DNA from: Lingula anatina
Taxonomy: Eukaryota; Brachiopoda; Lingulata; Lingulida; Lingulidae
Reading direction: 5' to 3'
Assembly (NCBI RefSeq): GCF_001039355.2
Contig: NW_019774670.1
Span: 276,776-340,775 of the forward strand
DNA length: 64,000 bases
The notes under the pieces are model-generated. The model was given only the letters and a program-made list of their open reading frames with translations, searched no databases and was not told where the DNA came from. The position numbers and the translations under genes were made by a program. Below are positions 10,774 to 22,842 of the stretch, one piece after another; the first letter of the stretch is position 1, and each line of letters opens with the position of its first letter.

Positions 10774-11935
10774 CAGTGGTCATCTGCCCGACAGATCAGT
10801 TGCTGAACTCTTCAAGCGTGGAGGTAGAAACCTACAATAGCACAAGCTACATGTATGGCACCAAGATTCGGTACTGGTGCAGGGCCAACAAAGTTTTTCC
10901 CATGGGGGACCGCCAGCGGATAGCCACGTGTTATGGTCACGGCCAATGGGAGCCTGAGTTGATGGAGTGTTACAGTTAAGTAACGCTTACAATTTAGTAA
11001 TTAAAATGTGTGCCCGTGTTATTGTAATTGCGGGATCATTGATAATAATAACGAGAGCGCAGACCTCCACCAAGCAGCAAAGTCTCCACCCAATGCCGTT
11101 TCGCCCATAAATATTCATTCTTATTGATTATTGATCGATTATTGATTGATTATTGATCCGGATCACCTCCAAAAACTAATCATCTGTTCCTTGGCCCACT
11201 TCTGACAGTTCCTGAAAATTTTATCAAAATCAGTCCATAACTTTTTGAGTTATGTCGATGACAGACAGACAGACAGATAGACAAACAAACAAACAGACAG
11301 GGGTGAAAATATGACCTCCTTGGCGGAGGTAATTATGATCTGCATCCCTTGCTTGTGTTTTAAACGATACATCTCTATAAACCTTAAGACTGTTTCCAAA
11401 ATATTTAAATCAATTTACTTTAAAATTAATTTTTACTTAGTACACCTTAATTCTAATTTTACAGTAGTTCAGTATTGAATTTATTTTCACTTTTTTGTTG
11501 TTCACAGACCAGTCCGAGGTGAAGAACGCATTTGCCATGCCGAAGTCCTCTAGGAAAACTACCCCACCAAAAGAGTCACCACAGGGACCGTTTTACGGTA
11601 TCACAGGTATTTTGATTTTGCTATGTCTCACCGGAAGCATCGTGGTATCAGATTGCTTATCTTTTGATCGACACGCCAGACCTATGCGAAGAAACCTAAA
11701 ATGTCTCTGGAAAAGGCGTCCACGACTGAATCGCAACGCCGTGTACGCTGCTACGTGGACCGAGGAGAAAGTGATTGAAAAAGGCCCAAGTAATGTGAGC
11801 GAAGGAAATGATAAAGCAAAGCCTAGAAAGGGAAGAGGTGAAAGGAGAAGAGGAAGAACTGGAACCGGAAGTGGAGTTGAAGGTGAGACTGCTGGGAGTG
11901 CTTGCGGGGAAACGTACTCTCTGCCCGGGCCATAG
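9881..11935 (+). CDS. Type I membrane protein: Thr-rich stalk, two sushi domains, TM helix
   Basis: Three exons join without frame conflict: 9881-10558, 10777-10974 and 11508-11935. All internal boundaries are phase 1, the symmetric pattern of shuffled extracellular modules. Exon A encodes about 130 residues rich in Thr, Ser and Pro with repeats such as 'ETTPTVTGTTP' and 'ETTPPVTGTTP', a likely O-glycosylated mucin-like stalk. A sushi/CCP domain follows, with four Cys and 'CKNGYRF..CSQNGTWRPDTCQ'. Exon B is a second sushi domain ('CPTDQLL..YWC..TCYGHGQWEP..EC'). Exon C has a hydrophobic helix ('GILILLCLTGSIVV') then a strongly basic cytoplasmic tail ending at TAG 11933. The signal peptide exon is upstream and not identified. 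A cell-surface adhesion or complement-like recognition role is inferred from domains only. A donor-like AAG|GTGAGA near 11882 allows another tail. Confidence 0.78.
11045..11335 (+). mobile_element. 3' tail of an RTE-type LINE or derived SINE
   Basis: The segment contains 'GATCCGGATCACCTCCAAAA', 'GTTCCTTGGCCCA', 'CTGAAAATTTTATCAAAATC', 'GTCCATAACTTTTTGAGTTA', a (GACA)n tract, and ends with 'ACCTCCTTGGCGGAGGTAAT'. I recognise this combination as a widespread animal LINE 3' end, which I believe belongs to the RTE group. No reverse transcriptase is present. It lies in the intron between the second sushi exon and the transmembrane exon. Confidence 0.6.
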
Positions 11936-12034
11936 GAGTCTGCAGATTCAGATTTCTTTACTGATATTCACCTCCACAGAGAAAATAAGACACAATACCA
12001 TAAATTGATAAATGACGCTGGATCAGCAGGACCA

Positions 12035-12040
12035 AATAAA
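12035..12040 (+). promoter_or_regulatory. Candidate polyadenylation signal of the sushi gene
   Basis: AATAAA in 'ACCAAATAAAAGAGAGC', about 100 bp after the stop codon at 11935. Confidence 0.5.
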
Positions 12041-13340
12041 AGAGAGCATTTTATAAATCTTTGTTTTAATTGCAATTAACTCTGACGATTTATTCAAAGC
12101 AGGGGGCTATTTACTTAGTCAGTGTCCAAGTATATTGACTGTAGGTGGTGACCACTTATATGTAGGTACAAGAGGAGGCCTATACTCTCTGGTTCCTAAC
12201 TGCCGTACATGTACGGGTATTTATTTGGACAAATAATCCACACTGTACGGACTTATTCAAGAATGTACTCTTCTTAAATATCCGAGTTTCCCCAGATCTG
12301 TTCGTGCACCACATACGTATAATGATTCATTTAAGACTCAAGCGTAATCCAGCATGGGGACGCCCTGTATTTACTTAAGATTATGGCAGCAGAACGCAAT
12401 CACACCCAGTCGCACTCTTACACGTGATAAGATTTCTTGTTCTTTATTGGCTAACAAATTTCCACTCTGTATGTTTATTCGGGACCGTACTATTAATAGA
12501 TTCGGAGCATTTTTCCACCATGTACTACTATTCCAAACCATATGTCAATTAGAACCCAAAGAGTAGGCAGTGTTGAAAATATACGGGAAATAGCGCCTGT
12601 GGTGTGAGCAAACAATGTAAATGTGCGATAGAGTTAATTTATCAAATAATGTATTGAGTTCTTTCTTTTACGACTTGACTGTAAATACTCGTCGACTAAA
12701 TGTGATATAGTCAAATGCACATTTAAGAAAGATTTATTATACACTTTATTGACTGCCTGATCTTTTTAGTGAATTATAAAATTATACACTCCATGGGTTC
12801 GAAAATTTCCCCAAATGCTTATTTTTTGCAATCCTCAGCTTTCTTATAAATCCTCACGTATACCTTAAAAACCATTTAATCCCTCACATATTTTTCTGGA
12901 AGGTACTTGATGTTGATATTTACATAGGAAGATGGTCGCTGGTTTAATGACTGGCAAGTTATTTTAAACTAAATCGACCTTTATAAATTAATTAAGGGTC
13001 AAATCCAAGTGCAGAGAGCGAAATATTAATAATTGGTGAGTAAAATATTTTTTTATTTTCCTTTGAAAATCCATTTCGGAGAGGAAATCCCGTGGAATGT
13101 CCCTTTTATATAAAGTGCTTTAACTGCAGAAACTATAGCCATTTGAATGTGAGGGTTGGTTTGATTGTCTGGGAGTAGGGAAGTTGTTGGATACCGGTAA
13201 ATCTCATTGATATTAGTCTGTAACAATATGTTCTTAAATGAAACTGGTAGCAGCAAGATTGTTGAAAAATTCACAATGCCCGGAATATATTGTTCGGGGC
13301 ATAATGTCAAATTAAGAAGGCATGGGGGAGGTTGGGGCGG
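12041..13340. other. Intergenic stretch, nothing recognised
   Basis: AT-rich, with no splice-bounded open frame and no recognisable repeat family. Confidence 0.4.
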
Positions 13341-13348
13341 ATGCAAGG

Positions 13349-13598
13349 CAGTGGCGGATCCAGGATTATTTGAAGGGATGGGCCCAACTGGGGGTCCGCG
13401 GATGCGAAGCCGACCTCCCCCCCCCACACAACACCCCGACTTGGCGTGGGGTTCGGGGCCCGATGCGCGAAATGCCATCTGGTACGGTTTAGAACTATGT
13501 TTCAGCTAGGCAAAAATCTAATTTCAAGAGGGGACCAGAAATCGAAGGGGGGGAGGGGGGGTCAGGACCCCCCTGACCCCCCTCTAAATCCGCCACTG
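13349..13598. mobile_element. Intact 250-bp member of the CAGTGGCGG MITE family
   Basis: Ends are CAGTGGCGGATCCAGGATT and the inverted TAAATCCGCCACTG. The flanks are CAAGG at 13344-13348 and CAAGG at 13599-13603, a likely 5-bp target duplication. The interior has 'GAAATGCCATCTGGTACGG', 'TTTAGAACTATG', 'TCTAATTTCAAGAGGGGACC' and long G and C tracts. It has no coding capacity. The superfamily is uncertain because the termini and a 5-bp duplication do not settle it. Other copies are at 4949, 5488, 23336, 36940-39055, 43934 and 44477. Confidence 0.82.
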
Positions 13599-13603
13599 CA
13601 AGG

Positions 13604-15540
13604 GTGGGCTTAGTTGACTGGTGTCATTGGATAGGGTTGAGACCAGAGTGAGACAAAGACACCAAAAAGATAACATAAATAATAAATGAATAAAATAATA
13701 GATCGTCATGTATAATTGTATTTATGATACCGTTCCTTTCTATGTTTTATATTGTTTATTCTTGCATGTAAGTTTTAAATATCACATTTAATATCATGTC
13801 ATTTGAATATATTATTTGTACTGTGGTGTTGTGAATCAAGAGTCCTTTAGAAAACAAGCAGCTACCTGCCTACAATGTGTCAGAATACATGTACATTTGT
13901 ATTTCATGGTTTTGGTATCCCAGAAATCAGAATTGTGTATTGTACATGCGTAAGACCAAGTGTTATTTAATGTGAGGTTGTATGTTAGCTTTGCGTATGG
14001 AACAAAAATAAGCTCGCGTGTTGACTATTACTCTTTTAAAACACATGTCACTCGTCTTAGGGTTGGCTTTAACTTAAACGTCTCTGTGAATATCCAAGTC
14101 AATAACTTTCAAACCGCTAGTAGCTTAAAACCATTTTCTTAATAAATTCATTCTTAATAAATGTATTCCTTTACAAATATCTTTGTGTCATTTACAAATA
14201 TCTTTGTGTTGGACTGTCCCAACTTTATAATGACGTGTCAGTGGTTCGTACACAAAAAAAAAAAAAAAAAAACAGGAATTGCACCTAATCGGCGTTAGTG
14301 CAAGAAGGTCGCAAAAACCTTAAGTTAAAGACGACAAAGTTGTAGAACAGTGTCATTTGTAGAATAACGAATATATTGACATATACTTTGAGCGTTTGTA
14401 GATGTAATTTCATACAAATTTACCAGAAAACGTTCCGATTGATCCATTGCTTACAGATCCATGTTTTACAGTAACAGAACGTGTTTGCAAGTGGTCATCA
14501 GATCGTCGTCCACCTCGGGTTAGAATAAAAAAAAGTCTTTCAGAAAACTTGCACATTAATCTTCCTCCACGAAGCATCATATTCTTTTCATTCATGATTC
14601 CCACAAAACTCTACACTGGTGGTGGTGGTGGGGGGGGGGGGGGTGTCTTAGTAAGAGCTCTTCTAACACAATCATAGTAAGTTACAGAACATTTAGTTGC
14701 CGTTCGTTTAAGTTGCCTAGCATCAACCAGCAATTTACATGAAAAAATTGTAGCTGTAAATTTGAATTAAAATTGTGAAAGCATCATCTTAATCTATCCT
14801 TGCCTTATCGCCAGGCGGTCACAGTTCCAATGAAAAAGCCCCCTATCTACAGTACGTCAGACCTCAAAAACGATTCTTGTCGTTTGTGACTTGGAGCCAC
14901 AGAGCGCTTGCTTTTAAAAAGGTTTACGAATGATGAAGAATAAAGGGCCCCATTCACCAGTCACTGGAGGGACATTACAGATCACGTAAAATACTTTGAG
15001 CGTTTCATGCATTTCGGGAAATAAAACAAGTTGCTTTAAATGGGTAACGAAAATGTCCGATAGGGGTCTCTTCAGTCGTAAGCCTGGTGACGTGTGTGCG
15101 ATATAAGAAAGTTAAAAACCTTCAACAGCTTACGTACTAATTTTTTTAATCATGACACTTTGTGACATCCCCTGGGTTTGTATACATTTGTATACATGCG
15201 TGCTGTGAAACAGTCCTTAAATTTCATATTTAAAATAAACAGCGTATGTTCCTTCTTCTGTGAGGTAATATTAAGATTTAAGAGGAAAAAAGAGCACACT
15301 CATGTTGCTGTTTGGAATGTTTCAATCAATTCACCACAATGTGCCAAAATGTGTTCAATTTTTTTCACGCTGGGGTTCCGGGGGTCACTGAAGACTGATG
15401 TATTATAAAGGCACGTTAACAGGTATTACAGGTGCGGTCCCAGTAATCTAGCAAACTCAGGGTAACGTCGTGCTTGTAGCGCAAGAAGGCCGCAAATACA
15501 TTAAATTAAAGTTGTCAAATTTCAAAGGTCACTGGGAACT
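13604..15540. other. Intergenic stretch with simple repeats only
   Basis: It contains a poly-A run near 14254-14272, a (GGT)n/(G)n run at 14621-14642 and short open frames without splice signals or domains. Confidence 0.4.
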
Positions 15541-15543
15541 CAC

Positions 15544-15724
15544 CTCTCTACCACCAGCATTGCTATATGTTTTTCCAACATCTGCTGAGGATATATAAAG
15601 GTGAATTACCATTGTCCTTTGTAATTCAGGGTGACTGACAGGTATTGGTATATCTCCTGGGATATCTGATAAACAAACAACTGACATCCCCTGAATAGCC
15701 TGTTGAACAGCGCTTTTTAATACG
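15544..15724 (-). CDS. Candidate internal exon of an unidentified gene
   Basis: On the minus strand a good acceptor (CATTGTCTTTCTTCAG) precedes 15724 and a good donor (AGAG|GTGAGTTC) follows 15544. The 181-nt interval is open in one frame: 'VLKSAVQQAIQGMSVVCLSD', then 'IPGDIPIPVSHPELQRTM', then 'VIHLYISSADVGKTYSNAGG'. I do not recognise a family. It lies 0.5 kb beyond the end of the GPR157-like gene on the same strand, but that gene already has a stop, so this would be a separate gene or an extra exon of one that runs off to the left. Confidence 0.4.
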
Positions 15725-16270
15725 CTGAAGAAAGACAATGGGGAATGTAAACACATTACTAATGATAAGTACTCCTTTCAGTCAATGACGAACAGGGCGC
15801 ACCACGACTAAAAGTGGAATCAGAAATGGATAAGAGCTAAATAAACTCAAATGTTTGTCTTGTTTGAGGCAACGCGATGTGTAAAAATGACATCATTTTA
15901 ACAATGACAATTAAAACTCCCAGTTGATAAGTGCAAGATAGTGTGTCCATTATTGAAATATTGATTGTTGTTACTAAAACATGTGGTAGATGTAGGCGAA
16001 CTAAGCTCCAGATGAAAGATACTTTTTACACTCAAAGCATGCACTCGTATACCTTTTTGAAGAGATTGTGATATCAAGCTTTTTTTGTAGTGAAAGTAAA
16101 AGGTTGTTCATATGCAACCATGGCGCGTTTTGTTGTATATTGGTCTATATATGGTGTCATGAAGTGATATACGCCTTTGCAAATGTCAGAAAATAATGTA
16201 CAATCTTTTGATATGACAATATCTACATTGTTGTACTTCATGCATTAGCGGTTCATTTTAAATGTGCATG

Positions 16271-16941
16271 TTATATTTTTCTGGAGTTTGCGCCTTGTAT
16301 TTTCCTCCGCGGTGTATACTGGTAACCTACCGGTGGCGGGAGAACGGGAAGAGTGCCATAATTATTGTGTCGTCTGCTCGCAAGCCTCGGTTTGGTTTTC
16401 CCGAGAAACGGCGTGAGTTCAGGTTCCATTTCCGGTTCCGGTGAGGTCAGAAAGGGGGAAGAGTCTGTAATGTCATGCTCGGGTTCCGACTCCGACGCTC
16501 CTATCGATCCCCTTCCTGAAGTACCTGTAGAATCCCAGTTGTCTTTGTCTGACGTGTCAGACGCTTTCCTGTCGGGTCCAAAATCTGAATTTTGTAGAAA
16601 AGTTTCTGTGCTCTCTCTGTCACTGTTTGTGAAGGCTGACAAATCCGAAGGTTTTGCCTTTCGGAGGGGAGTCTCCGTGAAACAACAGAAGAGTCGGTTT
16701 CGAATCGGTGCAGTCATGATGCAGAAGAATACACAGTTGGTTAGACCCTGCGCGTTGTCTCCAATGGCCTAAATTAACGACATTTAAAATAAACTTTAGG
16801 TAGGTGAAAAAACGGATGGCGTATGAGAAAGTTAACAAATCGGAGTTAGTAGAAGTTAAGTAAGGCTAAAATCAAAATTGTTCTTTCCATATAGAGTTAC
16901 CTCCTTCCCCTCCTCTCTCTCTCTCTTTCTCTCTTAGTCTC

Positions 16942-16987
<46 letters not shown>

Positions 16988-19900
16988 AGACCCGCCATTC
17001 CACCGTGTATCCTTACCTGTAAGTACAGCAACACAACATTGGCCTGACACATCGCGGAGAATGTCTGACACAGGTGCATGTTTGGGATCCCAGTGTTAAA
17101 GACGTTCAGGAAGAACCGGATGGTCCCCCAAATGCGAAGCGCTATGAAGGAGATTGGGACGCACCCTAGCATCCGGTTTGCCTTTCGGATGGCCTCCAAA
17201 GCATCGGCGTCTATGTACACTTGATGCACTTGGAAAATCTGAATGTCAAAATGAATAAGAAAATTAGTGGCTAGGTCTTAATTGCCAATATAAATATGGT
17301 AAATATGGTAGGAATCAATCTTCAAGTCCACTTTGATCCAGGTAAGGCTAATTCAGTAGCGGTTCATTGAAATGAAGTTTGGCGTCTGTTTTGAGCTATA
17401 AGCACATGGCTGGTGTGTCAGACCATTACTTCACGTGGATCGGTGTAGATTTATCTTGAACTATAGTGGTCCAACATTTTGGACTAAAAGGTGTGACCAA
17501 TTTTCGGGCTAAAGCTATTTTGAACTACAAAGTAGTCCTGTAAACTAGTGCCTGAATTTCATATTTTAACAAATTGAAGTTTTGTGGGACAGTAAAAATG
17601 ACAGGCAAATTCAAAGGTAGTGGACCATTATTTTTATTTTTATTTTTGCATTTTCGTGCCTATCATACCAAATACTGTATGTTTACGAAACCAGCAGGGA
17701 TATCCAAATAATCATTGTAATTTATAATACTGAACATTAAAGCAATAATAACTCTTCCTTTGAGATTCAAAAATCCGCATGAAATGCATTGTAAACAACG
17801 CATGGAAATATATTCTATTGTATTTTACCACTAAAACGGCCGTTATTGTAGGAAAACTAAAATCTGTGCTTTTCAATAGGGCTTTCGATCCCTTTTTTTC
17901 CGGTCGACAAGTGCATTCGTTGCTAATGACGTAATGGTGTCACGCGGATTCTCGCGTTCATTCGAGACCAAAATAACATGGCGGGAAACCCTCAGACGTA
18001 AGTTGCGAGTTTTTGTACAGTGCGTCGGATAACGAAAAGCCCAGAATGGCACACATTGTGGATATAAATGCATTTTTTAACAAAAAGACGAATATATCTC
18101 ATGAATCTTATATAGTGTTGTTGTTGTCTGCTTTTTCCGCGGTTTTAAGTAGGTCACCAGTGACTTTGCAGTGTCAGAGAGAGCTCCGTCAGTTAAAATC
18201 TCTTAAGAGATTTTAACAAAAAACCGTACGTTTAGGAAAAAAACCCTGGATTAACTTTGAATGCAGGAATGGGGTCGTTGGCCATTGGTAAGTACGGGAA
18301 AATTGCCGTTTTTTCCAGGAAAATCCAATTTTTGGCCAAAACGAAGAGTTATTATGACTTTAAATATTTACAATACAGAATCATACGCCCCGATAGGTTC
18401 ACTGATATTATCATTATCCAGAATATCCTGATAACAGCAGATAGCGGCAGTGGTATTTTGATACATATCTGGTATCAGTTGTAAACACTGAACACGTGCC
18501 CGCTGACAACCCAAATCAGGACAGATAAATGGAAAACTTCCGTTCAGCAAACTGGCAAAACTGCAGCTGAGCATCAACTGAATAACTTAAAATCGGAATG
18601 AACGATGACGTTAACATAAATAGCAGAATTTCGTAATTAGGATGCAAAGTTGGACCCTTTTAGTAAAATAGGAAACCGCTAATTTTATCGTGAAATCGGG
18701 TAAAAAAACTGATTCATAGCAGATGTTTTATAAATACTGTATATTCTTTTTACCGTTCTTTTTATCTTCAACTTAATCTTCACATAGATGACACAGATGC
18801 AGATGATTGACAGAATCTCCCAGGCTTTCCCCGTGAGAAACATCAGGGCAACCCGCAGAGCCTTGGCATTGGGCTCCTCTTGCATCCCGCAGGCCTGTAT
18901 CCAGCACCACCCAGCGGTCGTTTGAAACCTCGTCTCGCCAAGTAACCCGAATGCCAGAGGCAAAGTCACCAATGCCACTGGGAAAAATGCAAATGAGAAA
19001 ATATATAATACATTTTCAATATCGTTGATAAAGAATAATATTTTCAAAATGACGGTACCGCATGTAATGGCCTAAAATAGTTTTACCTCGTGATATTGCT
19101 TTTCATACTTCCCGTAGCATACATGGGAATCATAAAAACCAAGTTCTTGCAAAACCAGTCATGTTATTTTTATGTATTTCTATATTTTCTCTCCTAAACA
19201 AACAAGTGTAAGCTGACCAAATTTACTAGAATACAATTTAAATGGCAGCGTTTATTTTATCGTTAGATGGCCAACGACGTAGCGTGTGGCCAACGACGTG
19301 CTGTTAGAGTGGAAGGCATATTTTCTGCCAACAAAACTTGGTGAATCTTCATCAAGAAACTTAAGACTGGAGATTGATCTTTACTTCTTGATTAAGAAAG
19401 AAAAAGATCTTTGATTAAGGGTAAATATGCAGTTGATCAAAAGAACGAAGTAAAATCAAGCTAACATTTTAGCCACTTCTCTGTTGTAATAAAAAATGCA
19501 CATTTTAAGAGATTACTGCAGATTTATTTTGGGTTAAAATAAACAAAAGGCTAAAAAAAATCCTAGGACAGGATTTTTTTTGAACGCCTACCCAATAGCA
19601 TGCTTTGAACATGTATACAGGCCAACTGGGACTTACCCGGCGCTCCCCACACCACACAATGTAAAGTAAACCACTGTCGGCTGTCCAAGACGTACTCCCC
19701 CTTCAAGATGGTTCTCTGCACACTCCAGGCTATCACTAAGTTCCACATAAACGAAGAAAGACACGATGACGTCGAGATGAACGCCTGAACAACGCAGATT
19801 TTCTCCGGGGACAGACACTGAGTTGGAATGTCGTGCAGATAGTTATACCACGTGTAGGTCGTCCCTGTTAAATTTCCCGCTACCGTAAACAGGTCAGCTA

Positions 19901-20129
19901 TAGTGAGGTAAACTAACAATCTTCGGTTCGTTGATCTAATGTCGCTAAAGAAAAAGTACGTGCCGATAATGATTGCGCAGCCTATGACAGAGAGAATGGC
20001 TGTCACTGCCGTGATGGCTGAAATAGAAAATATGTCTACGAAGCCTACGTCAGTAGCGTTGCGTATTGGGGGTGAAATGGTCATGTGGACCAAAAACGAT
20101 CCCAGGCGATGTCCGTTTTCACTATACAT
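16271..20129 (-). CDS. GPR157-like: GPR157-like G-protein-coupled receptor, complete
   Basis: Four minus-strand exons join with matching phases: 20129-19637 (phase 1 exit), 18977-18754, 17238-17017 and 16768-16271, giving 478 residues and a stop. Exon 1 holds TM1-TM4 ('SVIGCAIIIGTYFFFSDIRS', 'NRRLLVYLTIADLF', 'CLSSFMWNLVIAWSV', 'WFTLHCVVWGAP'). Exon 2 holds the GPR157 landmarks 'GWCWIQ' and 'LTGKAWEILSIICICVIYV'. Exon 3 holds 'DADALEAIRKANRMLGCVPI' and 'IALRIWGTIRFFL'. Exon 4 holds 'GDNAQGLTNCVFF' (TM7) and a tail. The family consists of orphan receptors related to Dictyostelium cAMP receptors, acting at the plasma membrane or cilium. The tail is unusually long, about 140 residues rich in Ser and acidic residues ('SSPFLTSPEPEMEPELTPFL'). 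ATG at 20129 is chosen because it opens the exon; a second Met 16 residues on is possible. Confidence 0.88.
16911..16985. repeat. (CT)n microsatellite
   Basis: A long CT run in the last intron of the GPR157-like gene, about 30 bp beyond the exon 3 donor on the minus strand. On that strand it reads as a purine (GA)n tract. Confidence 0.9.
18192..18217. repeat. Perfect 26-bp palindrome
   Basis: GTTAAAATCTCTT followed directly by its reverse complement AAGAGATTTTAAC, inside an intron of the GPR157-like gene. No loop. Role unknown. Confidence 0.85.
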
Positions 20130-20945
20130 ACTGCTCAGTCGATAATTCCTCCTTATTGAATTAATATGATGATTAGAATCAATGAAACCCAGTAAATCTT
20201 TTTCTGCACTATCAATGGCGTGCGTGACTTAAATGACGTGACAGTGCAAATTGTTTCCTCAAGTTATAAAATTCATCACTCTACAATCTGAACTGGCACA
20301 TGTGTGTCATGTGATCCTGTTTTTACACTGTGCGTTTGTCACGTTGTCCGTCGTCGGAATTTTTCGTAGATTACATCTTCACATATATTCAAACGAGTGA
20401 ATATTTTTCTTGGTCAAGGTATAAATAATCCAGCCAACTATGAGGCTAAGTAGCCAATCCGCCCCTCTTCAGTGTACAAGGGTTAAAGAATTTTAATTTC
20501 TTTCCAGAAAGCTACAAATATTTACAATAAAGACTGTCTCCGAATCATTAACAGATTGATGTCGTCAATTTTTTTAAAAAAATCTCCCTAGCGCATAAAA
20601 AGAGCTGTCCCTACATGTATATCAACACCTCACAGCGCAAGTAAGCCTCTCTGGATAATCAAACGTGAGGCTCATCACAGTCCAGCAAACCTATCCACTG
20701 TCACAAGCTATCGCAAACAAAGTCGTCCTCCTATGTCCCACACATTATCAGGCAACAGTATCACGGGGTCGTTAATTTTGGCCACTACTGTAGGTTAATA
20801 TTTAATGGAATATAGGACTTCGACACCCCCTCTTTGTGTTTGCAGATTTCATCACGCGATGAGATAAACATTATATCTCATAATCACTGGCGGATAAAAG
20901 GCTTTGCTTATGTTGGGGACAGCGAAAGGTGGGGGGGGGGGGGGG
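20130..20945. other. Upstream region of the GPR157-like gene
   Basis: The promoter and 5' UTR of the receptor should lie here on the minus strand. I see no clear TATA box or other defined site. The right end ('CACTGGCGGATAAAAGGC' then a G run) looks like the start of another CAGTGGCGG-family MITE, cut by the gap. Confidence 0.4.
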
Positions 20946-21780
20946 NNNNNNNNNNNNNNNNNNNNNNNNNNNNNNNNNNNNNNNNNNNNNNNNNNNNNNN
21001 NNNNNNNNNNNNNNNNNNNNNNNNNNNNNNNNNNNNNNNNNNNNNNNNNNNNNNNNNNNNNNNNNNNNNNNNNNNNNNNNNNNNNNNNNNNNNNNNNNNN
21101 NNNNNNNNNNNNNNNNNNNNNNNNNNNNNNNNNNNNNNNNNNNNNNNNNNNNNNNNNNNNNNNNNNNNNNNNNNNNNNNNNNNNNNNNNNNNNNNNNNNN
21201 NNNNNNNNNNNNNNNNNNNNNNNNNNNNNNNNNNNNNNNNNNNNNNNNNNNNNNNNNNNNNNNNNNNNNNNNNNNNNNNNNNNNNNNNNNNNNNNNNNNN
21301 NNNNNNNNNNNNNNNNNNNNNNNNNNNNNNNNNNNNNNNNNNNNNNNNNNNNNNNNNNNNNNNNNNNNNNNNNNNNNNNNNNNNNNNNNNNNNNNNNNNN
21401 NNNNNNNNNNNNNNNNNNNNNNNNNNNNNNNNNNNNNNNNNNNNNNNNNNNNNNNNNNNNNNNNNNNNNNNNNNNNNNNNNNNNNNNNNNNNNNNNNNNN
21501 NNNNNNNNNNNNNNNNNNNNNNNNNNNNNNNNNNNNNNNNNNNNNNNNNNNNNNNNNNNNNNNNNNNNNNNNNNNNNNNNNNNNNNNNNNNNNNNNNNNN
21601 NNNNNNNNNNNNNNNNNNNNNNNNNNNNNNNNNNNNNNNNNNNNNNNNNNNNNNNNNNNNNNNNNNNNNNNNNNNNNNNNNNNNNNNNNNNNNNNNNNNN
21701 NNNNNNNNNNNNNNNNNNNNNNNNNNNNNNNNNNNNNNNNNNNNNNNNNNNNNNNNNNNNNNNNNNNNNNNNNNNNNNNN
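20946..21780. other. Assembly gap (835 N)
   Basis: N run bounded on the left by poly-G and on the right by a (TC)n tract that continues into CACACA (21781-21818). The missing sequence is probably repeat DNA. Confidence 0.98.
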
Positions 21781-21817
<37 letters not shown>

Positions 21818-21818
21818 T

Positions 21819-22842
21819 ACGCACGTGCGCGCGGGTGAGTGTGCGTGCATTTTCTTCCCACTCGCACTCACACTTCTGAGCACTGATCAGATCGACCAGA
21901 CCCGAGATCTGTGGTCCGTTATTAGATATCGTCGGTTCTCTGGTTAACAAACGTGTTAAAGACATATTTTATTTGTGGCACTTAATCTAACAGTAAAGTA
22001 CACGAAAAAGAATTCAATTTGACACTAACGGCATGTACAAAAGAAGGGAGGCACTGGACAAAATTTTCAAGGTCACTCATATCAAGCGCGTCAAATACGT
22101 CCAAGTGACGATGAAGAGGAAAGCGTGAGACAGTATCAGGGGTGTCTACAGAACACGTGTGCGGGTATTTCTTATCACAATTTGAACTGCGTCTAAAGTT
22201 GTCTTATCTGTCCTGCCAAGGTCGGCGACAAAACGCAGGAACAAAATCAAGACTTAATTATGTCTAAATGTTGATCTTATACCTCTGGTGCATCACTCGC
22301 AGTCATTATGGGCCAGGTATCAATAACTGTGTTTAATTAACCAAAATGATCCCGAAGACGAATACAAACAAAGCACGGGGTTTCTGGTGAGACACAAAGA
22401 GCTGATCAATTGCCTTTCCATTTGAGTATTGAACTCAACCACACACATAAAACAGTAATAAGACCGGTATATTTTTCTACTCTGAAAGGGCCAACAAAAC
22501 ATTTCCCATTAATTGATACAATACATTAAATAGACTTGAAACAAAAACCAGTTTTGTTTTTTTTTTTTTTTTTTTTTATGTGCGACTGTCTACAAACGGC
22601 TCCAACAACGACAGGTGTATTTACAACAAGGAATGTCAGTCCACTGCTTCCACTATATGTGCTTCCACAAGGCCGATCATCTCAGGTCAATTGAAGACCA
22701 AATTGCTACGTTGACGGAAGAACTACTGCAAATAGCACAACAACATGACGAGATGTTAAAAACAAACAAACAAACAAACAAAATAAAATTACCGGGAAGC
22801 GGTATCACCCAATTGAAGGGAACATTTGTAAACACGCAAAAT
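21819..22842. other. Intergenic stretch, nothing recognised
   Basis: No gene signal. There is a poly-T run near 22555-22577 and a short (AAAC)n near 22763-22780. Confidence 0.4.

Noticed and set aside
17978-17997. Possible first exon ATGGCGGGAAACCCTCAGAC followed by GTAAGT on the plus strand
   Set aside because: Attractive start context and donor, but only six codons, and no compatible downstream exon could be found inside the GPR157-like intron.
20834-21947. Very long open frames across 20834-21947 on both strands
   Set aside because: They exist only because N bases are read as open; the ends are poly-G and (TC)n.
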